From Bettongia penicillata ogilbyi (lineage: Eukaryota > Chordata > Mammalia > Diprotodontia > Potoroidae): DNA of 64,000 bases. Under the pieces are notes generated by a model, which saw only the letters and a program-made list of their open reading frames with translations, ran no database searches and was not told the origin of the DNA. Numbering within the stretch: the first letter of the stretch is position 1; the number at the start of each line of letters is the position of its first letter. Positions 23,336 to 35,399 of this stretch are shown here, in pieces. Where the stretch lies: the NCBI GenBank assembly GCA_023548195.1, contig JAJHZJ010000699.1, positions 3,629,175 to 3,693,174 on the forward strand. The letters run 5' to 3'. Made by a program: the position numbers and the translations under genes.

Positions 23336-24469
23336 TTAATTTAGTGGGACTGATTTTATGTAGAAACTGACCTAAAGCTGCTAACCTACCCCTCCCCTCC
23401 CAGGTGATGGGAGGTGGGGTGGAAGGGAAGAGAAAGAAAATTGTGCGCCTGTGGTATTGGAGACAAATCATAACATGTTTCTTCGGACTATACTTTTGGA
23501 GTGTATTCTAAATCTAATCCAGATTTTAAGTGGTTAAGTGAAACTGGGGTACTTGGACTCCTAAAATAGGGAGACATAATTGAAGACTAGAGTGGGTGAC
23601 GGAGGAGACCCCTCAGCCTCCTGAGGGTACAAGAGAACAGACATGAAGAGCCTGTCCTTCAGACAGTGGAAGAGGAGGTGTGGAGAATTACTATTAAGCA
23701 GGCAAGTTTTAAGGGTTCATGCTCATGTTCTTCAGATATGTAGCCTACGTTAGGAGTATTTTTCTTTGTGCACCATAAGTACAATTTTCACACTTTTTGT
23801 TAATGTCTGCAGTCATATAGAGCCTTTAGAATGTTTTCTTCCAGTTCCTTCCTTTATGCATGTGTCCAGAGTCATATTATGCTTTCATATTCACAGAAAT
23901 AAATGCACTGGGCATCATCAACTGCTTCCTGGTACTATGTGTGGGATCTGTGACAATCTGGTACAATACCCCACTATATAATTTTAACTTCTGTCATTGT
24001 CTCAAAAACAGAGTATCTTCAAGGGACCAGCATTTGAGCTCCTTGGCATCAACACTTCATTTCTTGGCTTGCATCATTTCTGGCAGTTCTTCAGCCATCT
24101 GCTCTCACCACCATTCAGTCATCAACAGATAACTGAGAAAAGAATGTGGGTTTAATGAATTAATGGTTTAATTAATATACTGCTGGCATTCTGTCTGGTG
24201 AAAGTCCCAAATTTTCAGCTGTGCTGCCATTTAAAAATTTGTTTTCCATCATCAAAATCTGGTTTTTCTTCTTCCCACTACACCCCCATTGAAAATCAAA
24301 GAAAAACAAAACTCTAGCTACAAACAGGCAAAATACATTTCCATACTGGACATGTCCAAAAGGAATTATACATATATACAGGCTTAGGAACTCAGTGAAC
24401 ATAATGACCAACTAAGATTATAGGAAACTAATGAAAAATTGATACCTACACTTCCTGATAGATGATTCA
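23336..24469. other. Unassigned sequence
   Basis: There is no recognised gene. It may hold the rest of the LTR retrotransposon whose pol lies at 24.7-26.1 kb, since this is downstream in that orientation, but no RNase H, integrase or LTR boundary could be seen. Confidence 0.35.
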
Positions 24470-24715
24470 AATACAGAATGAAACACATACAAACATAATA
24501 CGTATGTATATCCATATATTACATATAATATGCACATGTTATATATAATATTTTATGTGAAATAACAAATTTCACCACCACTCAATATATACAACATCGT
24601 GTATATAAGTACACATGTCTCTTTGTACATTTATATTACTAATATATGTATATAGTTATATATATCGTGCAGTCTTATCCTCACACACGTGTATATGTTC
24701 ATATATGTCTCACTT
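24470..24715. repeat. AT-rich alternating purine-pyrimidine tract
   Basis: About 240 bases are dominated by TATAT, CATA and GTATA runs with many short inverted repeats, such as ATATATAACTATATA-like arms. It is a degenerate microsatellite without one fixed unit. Confidence 0.7.
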
Positions 24716-25242
24716 GGCACTCTGAGTCCTTCACCTCTATCAGGAAGCAGTAACATATTTCTTCACTAGTCCCTTGGAACCATGGTTGGTCAGCATGCTC
24801 ACCAGGGATCCTAAGTTTTTCGAAGTTCTTAAGTCTTCAAAATAGCATTGTCGTTCTTTGAACATCGACAGGTCAGGAGCACTCTATTCTCTCTGAGTCA
24901 GTGTTCACATATAATTTCACTGGTATATGACAAGTATATGATATACTTGACAAAAGTTTTGCAAAGCTGGCACTTAAATGATAGTTTTAGACCATTTTCT
25001 TGTAGCTGATCCAAAATTTTCATCAGTTTTTTCCTCATGCTTTTCAAGTCTTCCTAAAGATAATGATGTCATCAAGGAATACCATCTCATATAAATAGTT
25101 CATATCAACAACCACTTTTTCCTTCACTCTTTGGAAAATGGCAGGTGCTCCTCTGATGCCTTAGAATATTTGTTCAAATTGGTAAAAAAAAATCTACCTA
25201 GAAAGATCCTTTTTCTTTCCTTTTCCCTGTCTTGCTCCTCTA

Positions 25243-25501
25243 CGTTGGTCAGTCATTTTCAGTCATGCCTGACTCTTAGTGACCCCCATTTGGGGTTTTC
25301 TTGGCAAAGATTCTGGAGTGGTTTGTCATTTCCTTCTCTAGCTCATTTTACATATGAGAAAACTAAAGCCTACAGGTTTAAGTGACTTTCTCAGGGTCAC
25401 ACAGCTAGTAAGTGTCTGAGGCCAAAGTTGAACTCAGGAAGATGAGTCTTCCTGACTCCAGGCCAGCATTCTATCCACTGCACAACCTAGCTGCCCTTCT
25501 C
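25243..25501 (-). mobile_element. Marsupial CORE-SINE inserted in Gypsy-type pol
   Basis: Nearly complete on the minus strand: tRNA-like head near 25,500 (GGGCAGCTAGGTTGTGCAGT), core with 'AAATGAGCTAGAGAAGGAAA', and a tail near 25,260. It lies between the GYYQVP and GAPAIFQR blocks of the reverse transcriptase and so postdates that element. Confidence 0.9.
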
Positions 25502-25636
25502 TACCATAGGAACTTGATAATAGCCACTATGAATATCCGTTACCAACAACCACTGACTCCCTAACCAAAAGTATAGGCTGCCTAGGATACTTGACATGGT
25601 ATATTTTCCATCTTCTTTTCATGGTCCAGTAGTACA

Positions 25637-25651
25637 CATGCATGCATGCAT

Positions 25652-25692
<41 letters not shown>
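25637..25692. repeat. (CATG)n/(CA)n microsatellite
   Basis: CATGCATGCATGCATG is followed by about 22 uninterrupted CA units. It also creates a cysteine/valine run in a chance antisense frame. Confidence 0.95.
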
Positions 25693-25693
<1 letters not shown>

Positions 25694-26060
25694 GTTCTTC
25701 TTCAGTACTAACTCTATAGGTGACAATTATGAGCTGTTGGACCCCAGGAAGATGCCGCTGACTAGCAGATTCTTGAGATTGTCTTTTGAGGTCATCCATC
25801 ACAAAGGAATTTTTCTGAATTATTTATAGACTTGACATGAGCTGATACATGGATTTTGCAATGTGCTTCTCTGGCATATACCACGTCCTACTGCTGCGGT
25901 GTGAACGAAGCCATCCTCTTGTCAAGTTTCTGCTTCAACGCTTCCTCTATTCTATTATCAAGGAGTCTTCAAGGCCAGATTTCTCAGAATCCACTTGCCA
26001 TTCACAATGAGGTAATGTTCATTATCATCACGTGACTCACTCTTTGCAACTCTGCACAGA

Positions 26061-26439
26061 CCACGTGGGTGGTCAAAGCATGCAGGTACTGGATTGTGGG
26101 TTTGCAGTAATTTTTTTTATTTTAAAAACCTAACAAAGTACTTAAAATGAGCACTTCCATATACAAGGTAGAACCGAAAAGGAGAATTCCATCCAAAATT
26201 GCAAATCTCTATTATGTACAGCTTGCTTTTATGTACATGATACATTTTAACATATAACTTGCAAAGCAGTTTTGCTTTGTGTCTATTTGTGTCTGTTTCC
26301 TTCTGTCCTTCCTCCTGTTCTCTCTTCTATATTCTTTTAAAATTGTTCAATGACCTTTTCTTCCCTTTCTTTTTTGGGGGCTGAAGTGAAGGCAACCCCA
26401 GTACCAGGCTGTTTCCCCCACCTCCTCCTACCCCATTAA
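26061..26439. other. Unassigned sequence
   Basis: Nothing recognised; there is a pyrimidine-rich stretch at 26,280-26,370. Confidence 0.35.
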
Positions 26440-27290
26440 GAAAAAACAATAGAAAACTATTAAATGTTTCTAATCAAGGAAAACCATCAACCACATTGGC
26501 TGGATCAGAAAATGAATGTTTCATTCTTCACTACCTCTTTTTCTCAGGAGGAGTTATAGTAACAAGTTTCATCACATATCCTCTGGAGTCATGACTGATT
26601 ACTGCATGGATGAGAGTTCCCAAATCTTTCAGAACTATTTTCATATACAATGTTATTTTATAAAATATTCTGCTGATTCGAATTGTTTCTATCTGTATCA
26701 GTTCATATAAGTTTCCCCAAATTTCTCAGAAATAGAACCTTTTCTCATGGAGAATAATCCATGTGTTTCATAATTCACTCATTCCCCAACTGATAAATAC
26801 CTATTTGTTTCCATTTATTTTCCACAGTAAAAATTTATGCCATAAATATTTTCTTGCATGTATGCCCAATTGTCCATTTTTCTCTAATCTGTTTGGGGTA
26901 TAATGCTAGATTAAAAGGGAGGCAAAGTTTAGGAATATTTTGGTAATAGCTTCAAATTGCTTTCAAACTTGGTTAAACCTATTCATAACTTACATACAAC
27001 AGAATACCTGTTTTCCTATAGCCCTTCTAACAATTGTCACTTTCCGTTTTTGCTGTTGTCATCTTTGCCTTAGATGTGGCTTTAATTTGAATTTTACCAA
27101 TTCAGCAACACCAGAATTGTTTTAATTTGCATTTCTCTAATTATTATTAATTTGGAGCATTTTATTCACATAATTTATTGTTTGAATTTCTTCTTTTGGA
27201 CATTTATCTATCGGGGAAAGGCTATGATTCTTATATTTTTAAATCATCTCCTTAAATAATCTGAAAATAATAGCTTTATCTGAGAAATTC
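26440..27290 (-). mobile_element. Old L1 3' portion
   Basis: This is the same region of L1 as 22.0-23.3 kb but more diverged. Shared blocks include 'TTTTAATTTGCATTTCTCTAAT' near 27,120, the 'CACTCATTCCCCAACTGATA' block near 26,778 and the 'TGTTTGGGGTATAATGCTAGA' block near 26,890. It is an older L1 subfamily, 5'-truncated. Confidence 0.75.
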
Positions 27291-28212
27291 TTAGCCGGAG
27301 AAAAGGCACACAATGTGTCACATCAGCACTTTTTCAGAGCCTGGAGAATTGAAAGGGCCCAGTCTTCTCCTTGTTATATGGGAAATAACTAGAATATAGA
27401 GTAAATTAATTACACTCCACTTTGGGGGTGAAAAGGGATTTTTTTTTTTTAATGTGCAAGTGTAAAACAAGTCTTTTTCTCCCACAGCCTGATCAGCCTG
27501 GGGAGTGTGGTATAGCATGACCTCTGAGGACACCTAGTGACCAAACTGAGAATGGCAACATGCTCTTGGATGTAAAAGTGGCACTAGTAACAAGGGCACT
27601 TTAATTTTTTTAGGAAGAAACAGAGTCCCCAGCTTTGGCCTTAATGGGTGGCAGCCGCACCTATACTAGGGGAGTATGAGACCCCAATTATACAAAACAA
27701 GGGTCGATAGACATTAAACCTACGTCTCTCCCTAGGAGGTTTCACTGACATTTCTGAATAACCCTGGGTTTTTCCTTAGCCATTAACTGACCATCAGTTC
27801 TGGGGTTAACAACTGGCATCCAGTTTTTTAACACCTTGAAAAGTCAGGAGGGTTTCCTGCTAGCAATTCCTAAAACTTTATTTAGATTCATAAACTGAGC
27901 ACCAAGCCTGCGACCCCTCATGAGAGATTTCTGAAATAATTAAAAACTTAGCTGGGCACTGTCAGTGAGCCTAACTCTATTAAGACACCCAAGTATCTAA
28001 AATAGAAATCAGAGTAGTAAAGAGCTTTTTAACTTCTCCCAACAGAAGAGGTACTTCAGAAGCATCAAATTAACACCAGTGTGGAGACCTTGTAGTCACT
28101 GTCTTAACTGAGACTTGCGGGGATGCTCCCCAAGTTTCATCAGCCCTGTATTCGTTTATCTGTGTGTGTCTTGTGAACTTTCCTGGTTCACGTTTAAGAA
28201 TTTTTTTTAATA
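27291..28212 (+). other. Possible ERV leader / LTR region
   Basis: The segment lies directly upstream of a retroviral gag-like frame on the plus strand. The last 100 bases have the T-rich text typical of a retroviral leader. No LTR boundary, TATA box or primer-binding site could be fixed, so this rests mainly on position. Confidence 0.3.
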
Positions 28213-29825
28213 ATGGGAACTAAAATTATCAAAAATAAGGGAGAACTCTTGAGTCAAAGGACTAAAAAATAAGTAATTAAGTTTTGGGGTATCCGGTTTA
28301 AAACAGGGGAAAATCAGCTGGTGAATTATTGTGATTCTCATAAGATGAAAGATTTAATATTAGTTTTAGCAGATAAAAACACAAAGCAATTAGAATATTG
28401 GTATTTATGGAGCAAATGAACTGATTCTTTAAGTAAATTTAAGTCATCTGATAGTATCTTCCTTCCTTAAGAAGCTATCTCAGGATCATAGGAGCAATAT
28501 AGTTTTTATTAGACAACATAAGACTTTCAACTCTTCCAACCTCTCCTCTTGGAGAAGCAACATTACTAGATTAGATGAGGATCCTGGAGCAGTTATAAAC
28601 CACTTTTTCAAAGGATATTTAGAGGCTACAAACCTACTTGGAAAGAAGTAACTGATTTAATGGTAACTCTACGCTTCATGGTAGAAAAACGAGCCATCAT
28701 AGAAGCAACGTATAGGTTGGCTCTGGTGGAGAAGGAGATCCCAATTCCAAGGGCCTCCCCAGTTGGCCTTTACAAGACCCACATTGGGACCCCAACAATC
28801 CAGAGGATTACATCAGACAAAGCAATCTTTGCTTAAGGGTATGAATTATTATGCAGCATTTCCAGAGAATTAGAATAAGTTTCAGGAGACAGTACAAGAA
28901 GGAGGGTGAGAATCTTAATCATTTTTATAATAGGCTGCACAAAAGTGATAAACGATATAGATTATCAGCCCATGAAACACATTTATTATTAGCACACACT
29001 TTACTAATCAATCATTGTTTGAAATAAAAACACACTTCCATAAAAGATGCCCTGAATGGCAGGAGATACCTATAGGTCAGCTTAAGGACATTGTCCTATT
29101 TGCTTATGAAAGCATGAAGAAAGAAAAACAAGAAAAAGAAAAACCCGAAAAGAAAAAAGAAAAGGAACAAGTTGTCTTTACCCCAGTACAGGCAGCTTTA
29201 GTTCAATCCATTCTTACTCTCTTACCAACTGTCTCAGAAACCCACAAACAGGCAGTGTCAGGGTCAATCTCAAAACCTTGCAATTCATGTGTTTTTCCTA
29301 TAGGAAGAATGGCTACATTGTCATAAAAAGAGAAGCAGGACCCCAGAAATAAAAAGAGAAATAGTTGCAGAGGTTCTCAAAGGAACAAGGCATGAAGGTG
29401 CAGGGGAGACTGTGGATCTCAAAGAAGGACCTTTGTATTTCCCTGAACCTGAAGTTCTAGCCCCACTTATTCCAGTTCATTCTTCTCCCCAAGATGGTGA
29501 ACTCCATGTCAGCCTTAAGGTTGTGATCATAAATTATGATTGTTTTCTATCTAATGGAGCCTCTAAATCAATTCTAGTAAGTAAACCTGATTGCAACTGT
29601 GCCTCTTTTGGGTCTTTAAATTTTGTTGGGGTTTCAGAAAAGCCTCAGTTTGCTCCTAAATTGTCCCCTAACACAGTTTCCATAAGTTCCCTTTCTGTGG
29701 AACATTTCTTTCTTCTTATGACTAAGTCCCTGCTAAGTCTTCCCCACCGGAACAATATCTCCTGTGCAAACTTAGGGTTTCTATTTACTGCTTCTCCAAT
29801 AGTACACTGCCCACCCAATATCTGA
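28213..29825 (+). pseudogene. Endogenous retrovirus gag-protease remnant
   Basis: A gag-like reading starts at ATG 28,213 and is broken by a stop after about 15 codons and by many later ones. Capsid-like text (PTWKEVTDLM) lies near 28,640-28,670. A lysine/glutamate-rich linker is at 29,113-29,180. A protease-like segment sits in an open frame at 29,412-29,825. The protease active-site triplet is altered: the frame reads FLSNGASKSIL at about 29,544-29,577, without the catalytic aspartate. The general pattern is of the gammaretrovirus-like (ERV1) group. No pol follows on this strand. It is non-functional. Confidence 0.65.
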
Positions 29826-31199
29826 CATGAGTGCCATGTTTAAAAACTGCAAAAATAAGTTTGGCCCTTATGGCATACTTTGATTAAGGCCTTATTTAAG
29901 ACCAATTGTATTTACAATTTATGACTGAATTTACAATCCATTTAGAACATCAGCAATTAATGTTTGAGATATATTCTACTATTGTAAAGTCATTGTATGA
30001 GAAATGTTAAGAATTAGAAAATTAATTCTTTTGTTTTGGAAATTACAAAATATTAACTCTGTCCAGATTCTGAAAACTGAAGAGTAAGTAAACAAAAAGG
30101 AGAAGAGAGTAAGTAAATTTAATTTGGGAAAATGTTTTGTGTTGCTTGTTGCTTCAACAGATCAGACTTTTTTTTTTGGCAAGTTGTTTAGTAAATAGGG
30201 CTGGGAGAACTCAGAATCACCCCTCCTGTGCCTCAACAGGAGTATGAGCCATTGTAAGCCTCCTGCTTTGAAATGTTATGGTTCAAAAGCTTTCATAATT
30301 TCTAAGAACATCTTTCATTTCCAGGAGGACGGCAGAATCTCAATCACCTAGCAATGCTTCAACAGAGTTCAATAGTCATAGATAAATTAGTGTCATTGAG
30401 TGGCCGAAGTCCAAAGGGAGTGACATTTGTGAACTGCTACCAGCAGATATCTGTCCCTGGAGAATACTTGGGGGAATGAGGTGACCTTGGGAAGACTAAG
30501 GTAAGACCCTCTTGACTTAGTTTCCCATACACAAAATGTCCTCTGGGTTAATTCTGAATCTTGGTATAACATCCTGTCAATACAATTGGCTATCTATACA
30601 ATTCTTGCCTGGAATTACACTGAATTAGGGGAGCATCTTCCCCTTGCTACAACTATGTCCCTCTTTTTCCTTTTATAGCAAGTTTCTGTTATCATGGAAG
30701 GTAGATAGTAGAAGATATTGGTGTGATACTTATAATACTTATTCAAGTATTTAATAGACTGATATTGGAACACATTTCAGTTACTATGCTAGGATGAAAG
30801 TGAGATCTAACTCCTACTCAATCTGAATACAGTCATTTCCATATCCTAAACAACTAGGCAGATGAATACTTGGGCTCTCCTCTGCCTGCTCCTAAGGTAT
30901 TCACCTGTCAAATAAAGTCCTGGAAATAAACCAGCACAACACATACTCTGAAATCAAGTAAATTACACAAAAAATACCTGAAATATGTCCTCATGGTTTA
31001 GAAAGTATTTAAGAGCAGGGATCTACATCTGGGTCATATTTATCCCATTTGAACATGGTTAATAGCTGAACATGTTCCACCACAGACAACTCATGTGACA
31101 CACACTGTTCTCTGTATTAATTACTTAGGTATATTTTCACTCTATCCAGTGTTTTTGTTACAACTAAGTCAAAACTAAGCATCTTTTTGGTAATTTCAT
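29826..31199. other. Unassigned; possible ERV debris
   Basis: There is no clear reverse transcriptase or envelope motif on the plus strand. A short open stretch at about 30,325-30,480 has exon-like edges and is listed as a finding. Confidence 0.35.
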
Positions 31200-31560
31200 G
31201 TGTATAGCCATTGCTCCTAAGCAGAGAGGTTACCAAGGTTCATCCTCCTGAGGGGTGCAGTGCCAGCATGACCTTCACAGTGCCCATAGCGGCCATGAAT
31301 ATGCCAGCGCAATGCCCCAGCCTTCCCTCTGCCAGGCTTGTAACAAACCATAGACAGGCTCTGTCACTCACCCTGGTCAGTTACCTTTCCCAGCTGTGCT
31401 CCAGCCCCGCCCCTCCTGCCCCACCCTTTCCCACTCCATGTGACTTGACTCATGTGACTCACACTTCCATGTGACTTCAGCAGGTCACATGGGTCTATTA
31501 ATGGATAGGAAAGCTCTTCCCATGAAGAAGCAAAATTACATTAACAATAAGCAAAAATGC
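31200..31560 (-). repeat. LTR-like repeat, minus orientation
   Basis: The reverse complement of about 31,440-31,560 matches the plus-strand text at 37,905-38,010. Shared are 'CCATTAATAGRCCCA', a 'GTCACATGGAAG' block and the 'CTCACATGAGTC' block. The minus-strand position just past a minus-strand ERV pol suits a 3' LTR, but boundaries are not visible. Confidence 0.5.
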
Positions 31561-31739
31561 ATTATCCAGATAATGTCCCTCTCTCAATTTTGGAAAAGTA
31601 TAACAAAGATAAAGAAAAGGGAAAATATGGAGAGAATTCTAGAGAAGCTAGACCTAAGAGACTGTAGGACTGCAAAAGCTCATACACATGCACTACTTGA
31701 CTCTTTTTACACGGACTGACTGTATATTATATTACAAAC

Positions 31740-33050
31740 AGATATAAAGAGACAAGACAAAAATAGGGTAATCAGCTTGGGGACCCCAAGGGAAAGTCCC
31801 AGACCCAAAGGCGTTATGGCTGCATAGGGTCCAAGCTTCCAGCTTTGAGTGGTCACCTAGCATGGTTGGGTAAAAGGTCTCAAGGGATGCTCTGAGTGTC
31901 CACACAAGTTGGTGATTAAGTCAGCTAAGAAAGCTAGCCAACTGTAGGGGGCCCTAACCAGGAAACACTCAGTGGCTTTCAGAAAAAAGGTCTCTTAGAG
32001 GATCTCCAACTGTTTAAATGACTGATGGTCACTTTTAGACAACCATGGCCTTGGGGATACCTGTTCTGGGCCACACTCGAAATATGTGGACTTGAGAGTG
32101 ACTTGGTAAATGCAAGCCATCAGGATACCCAGGTATGGGTTCTCCAAAACCCAGAGTCCAATAAATCTCTGGGCTTCCTTCTTAGATTTTGGGGAAGCAA
32201 TTATCTGTAGCTTATTCAAGACCGTGCCTGAAATTCTCTGGGCTTCCCTGTTCACTCTATTTCCCAAACATAGACTGAGCATGCTGAACCTTAGATTTTT
32301 TAGAGTTGATTTCCCATCCCCTATGTCTCATATGGGCAACCATCCAAGGTAGGATGTCAGCCATCATGGTCTAGTGGTGTACGTTAGTGCTCTCAGGGAG
32401 AACTTTTTCAGGTCTTTGTCCACCGTAATGTGGTAGTATAGTAAGAGTTCAGGTAGCCCTGGGGAAGGACAGTGGAAATATATTGGACTCCTTCCAAAGT
32501 AAAAGTGAACTGCTCCTGACTAACGTCAGCCCTAGAAATAGAGAAAACAAACATCACTGAGGTCATTTACCCCCTCCTACTTACCATGGGCCTGGATCAC
32601 CTGGTCCACCACATTGATGAGGTCAGGTATATCTGCAGTGATGATGACGACAACTTTGTTCAGATCCTTGTAGCATACCACAGTTTCCAGATGACATCTG
32701 CCTTCCTCATGGGCAAAACATGATTGTTTTAAGGGAAACTGGTATAAACAAAGTAATCCAGCTTCCTTCATCTCCATCACTAGAGAAGAAATATCTTTGG
32801 ATCCCCTCCTTTCCCCTCCCCCATTGGGACCTGATATAATTTAGTGTTAACTGCATGAGATGGTTCAAGCAACAAGTTTTCCATTTGGCCCTACCCACAT
32901 TAACCTGCATAGAGGTTTCAAAAGGACCTACACAGATCCTGAATCCCAACACCTCTTGATGCCTCTTCCCTATGCCCAGTATAATCTTCCAAAATGATCC
33001 AGACACATCAGAAGCCTTAGGGTTGAAGGGTCATTAATACCCTGGTGCTG
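31740..33050 (-). pseudogene. Endogenous retrovirus pol (reverse transcriptase) remnant
   Basis: Two minus-strand frames carry retroviral reverse transcriptase text. One is at 32,780-32,577, with DLNKVVVIITADIPDL where the fingers domain is expected. The other is at 32,282-31,995, with PKSKKEAQRFIGLW where the palm/connection boundary is expected. Text resembling the start of the connection/RNase H region continues to about 31,740. The catalytic palm box between the two is lost or too diverged to read. Orientation is opposite to the gag-protease remnant at 28.2-29.8 kb. Confidence 0.65.
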
Positions 33051-34239
33051 AATTTCCCTTACAGTTTTACTAGCACCCCTATAAACTGGCCATCAGTTGG
33101 TTTCTTATCAATCCATAGGAGCCACATCCAAATCTTCCTCTAGTAGAGGGTGTTAATCACTCTCTGATAGATGGGAGGCAGGGGGCTCTGAACCTCCCCA
33201 TTGCATTTGAACAGACAACCATACTTGCCTAGGCCACAGCTGTCCGGATCTATCTAATCTACCACAGATCTCACAAACAGCCTACACCTAGAGCTGTGGG
33301 GCAGGAAGGACCCATAGCTAAAGTGTGAAGCCTTGCTGGCAGGGTTCCATCCAGGAAGTGGGACCTAATTGCCTGTGAGCAGGCTGTGGGAGGTGAGTCA
33401 TGGAGCCAATCTAATTAAACCTATTTCCTTGCAGAGCCTCACTGGGGAGCCTGCTGTAACAGGAATTCATATCTATGAAAAACTCCCCATTTTAGCAATC
33501 TGAAAAATAGGGAACAAAGGCTGTTTCTATGTGGAACATACAACTGATCCAACCAGGCTTACAACAGTTAAGTGCTCAGAGATCTTGTCCAGCCTATAGA
33601 GCTCTGCTCTGGAGGATCTCTCCATTGACTCCATTAGACCACCCTGTCTTAGCAGCCACTGCTCCACTCACTAGCTTGAACTTTTCTTATAACCTCAATA
33701 GCCCCTTAGTGGTGAAGGTTTGCCAGCTCAGTCTGTGGAAGAAGTAGAAAGGAAAGAACCCTCCTCCTGGAAGCAGTAGAAAGGAAAGAACCAGTAACAA
33801 GGGGCTTGGGGCTTTCTTACCACAGGCTTCTCCAGTCTCCTCACTCCGGCTTTCATTCTTCTGTCTTATGGTTCTGATTCCAATGCAATGCAAAGAAAGC
33901 TGGACTGGAGATTGCACTTACCTGGAGACCTGTCAGTTCCTGGCTCTGCCTGCTGTCCCCACCCCATCAACCAAGATTCCTTACCTTGGCCTATTTACCA
34001 GCTCCATTAACTTCCCCTGGGCCTTCGTTGCACAGTCCTTAAAAGCCAACAGCTCTGTCTCCAGTAGCTGAACATGCTGAGTCAGTTTACTTTCATTCTT
34101 GTTTACTGGCAGTTCAACTTCTGTAGGACAGTAGACAACCAGAGAATGCTGGACCTAGAATTTTCTTTAGCCTTCCGATCAACCTCCTCTAGCACACACC
34201 AAGCTGATTGCTCCAGGTCTCTGCCATTGTAAGGGGAGT
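33051..34239. other. Unassigned; possibly more minus-strand ERV
   Basis: On the minus strand at about 34,080-33,975 a short frame reads LTQHVQLLETELLAFKDC, a leucine-rich helical text that could be retroviral gag. This is weak, and no other feature is visible. Confidence 0.3.
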
Positions 34240-34395
34240 TAAAAATCTTCCCTGCCCATTGATAGGCCTCAGGTGGGGCTATTGAGGGAGGCTTGATTGA
34301 GGAAGGCTTGCTTTATATGGGGGCCCACACCTTTTGCTGATTACTGGTGAGGCACTGGGTCACAAGACGTAGACAAATGGGAGTCTGTTCTCAGC
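34240..34395 (+). repeat. LTR-like repeat, 5' piece
   Basis: The pattern 'GCCCATTGATAGGC ... GCTTGATT ... CACCTTTTGCTG ... GAGGCACTGGGTC' matches 40,395-40,480 of the better-preserved copy. The 3' half of the same unit resumes at 35,590. Confidence 0.55.
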
Positions 34396-35399
34396 AACCT
34401 CTGCTTTTGGAACAACCCTTGACACTATTCGAGAAGCTGAGCTTTATTCACACCTTAGTCAAAAGTGTGGAAAGCTGGTAGGCAAATTTAAGATTTGAGA
34501 TAATTGAGTTCCTTATTTAATCTTTGAACTTTTCTTTTTTCCCCTAGAGACCACTCAGTACAGTCCTCAAGAAACAGAATGTCAAGATTCAAGGAGTGGC
34601 ACATTTTCATCAGATAAGGGAGTCCTGGGGGCATTAGAGAAAACAGAAGCAAGAACTCTTGACCTCTTATTTCTCCAGAGTTGGCAGACAGATTTCCTCC
34701 CCACCATTACAGAAAGTCATAAAGCTCATTTGAAGAAGACTTAAAAAGGGGAAAGAGCCAGGACTGGAGGACACCCTGTAGCTTTGCTGGAGACCATGCC
34801 TCAGTTGTGTAAAAGTGCTTATAGTGCAGATGAAGAAACTGACTTAGCAGCTAGACCTTTTGATTCCTGATAAAATGACCTGAGGTCCTTATTCTTTAAG
34901 GCAGCCATGGCTGAAAAGCAGCAGTCCAGAGAAAGTGGTTTAACTGCCTAATCCCAGCCACCTGGAGAAAGGCAGATTAGCGCCAGGGACCCCTTGGCCT
35001 TGAGTGTCCTCTTTGAAAGTTAGATTGTAGGTCTTCAAGATCCCTTCCTTTAAATCCAGCTTCCTAAGCTATGGAAGAGTCACTTGAGTTTTTCTAGTAT
35101 TGAATGTTGTGTAATATTCTCTGGTAAGTTGTGTCTATAATGAATCTGGGAAAGGCAATGAAGGGAGTCCTCTTCCCCATGATTTGGAGTTTGGGGGAGA
35201 CTTAGGTTTGAGTCCCACTAGCACAGCCACGAGCTAGCCCTTAGACCATGGGCAAGTTACTGGCCCCAAAAGAGGGCCAAAAAGGTATGCTAATTACAAA
35301 ACCTAATTCTCTTTCTAGCTTTGGAAATGTAAACTGCTAAAGAAATGTAAGTTACTAAATTCAACTTCCTGTTGCCCAGTAGTCTCCAAAGAATTCTTT
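34396..35399. other. Unassigned insert between two halves of an LTR-like unit
   Basis: About 1 kb with no clear gene. A short MIR-like core sits near 35,205-35,270 ('GGTTTGAGTCCCACTAGCAC', 'CCATGGGCAAGTTACTGGC'). Confidence 0.35.

Larger units (their letters stand above)
24720..26060 (-). pseudogene. Ty3/Gypsy-type pol (reverse transcriptase) fossil
   Basis: Read on the minus strand from 26,060 down, the reverse transcriptase blocks of a Ty3/Gypsy LTR retrotransposon appear in the correct order. DIHSGYYQVPMVEK is at 25,541-25,500. GAPAIFQR is near 25,155-25,133 and the catalytic box FLDDIIIF is at 25,079-25,056. A leucine-rich QENGLKLSFK block is near 25,005-24,975, and finger/connection-like text runs to about 24,720. 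Several stops and frameshifts are present. A SINE (25,243-25,501) and a CA repeat (25,640-25,692) split the domain. No gag, integrase or LTR was identified. The spacing and the tandem LDD box argue against a LINE or a retroviral (ERV1) origin. Confidence 0.75.

Noticed and set aside
25527..25829. Frames with runs of Cys-Val or His-Thr
   Set aside because: They are created by the (CA)n microsatellite at 25,637-25,692.
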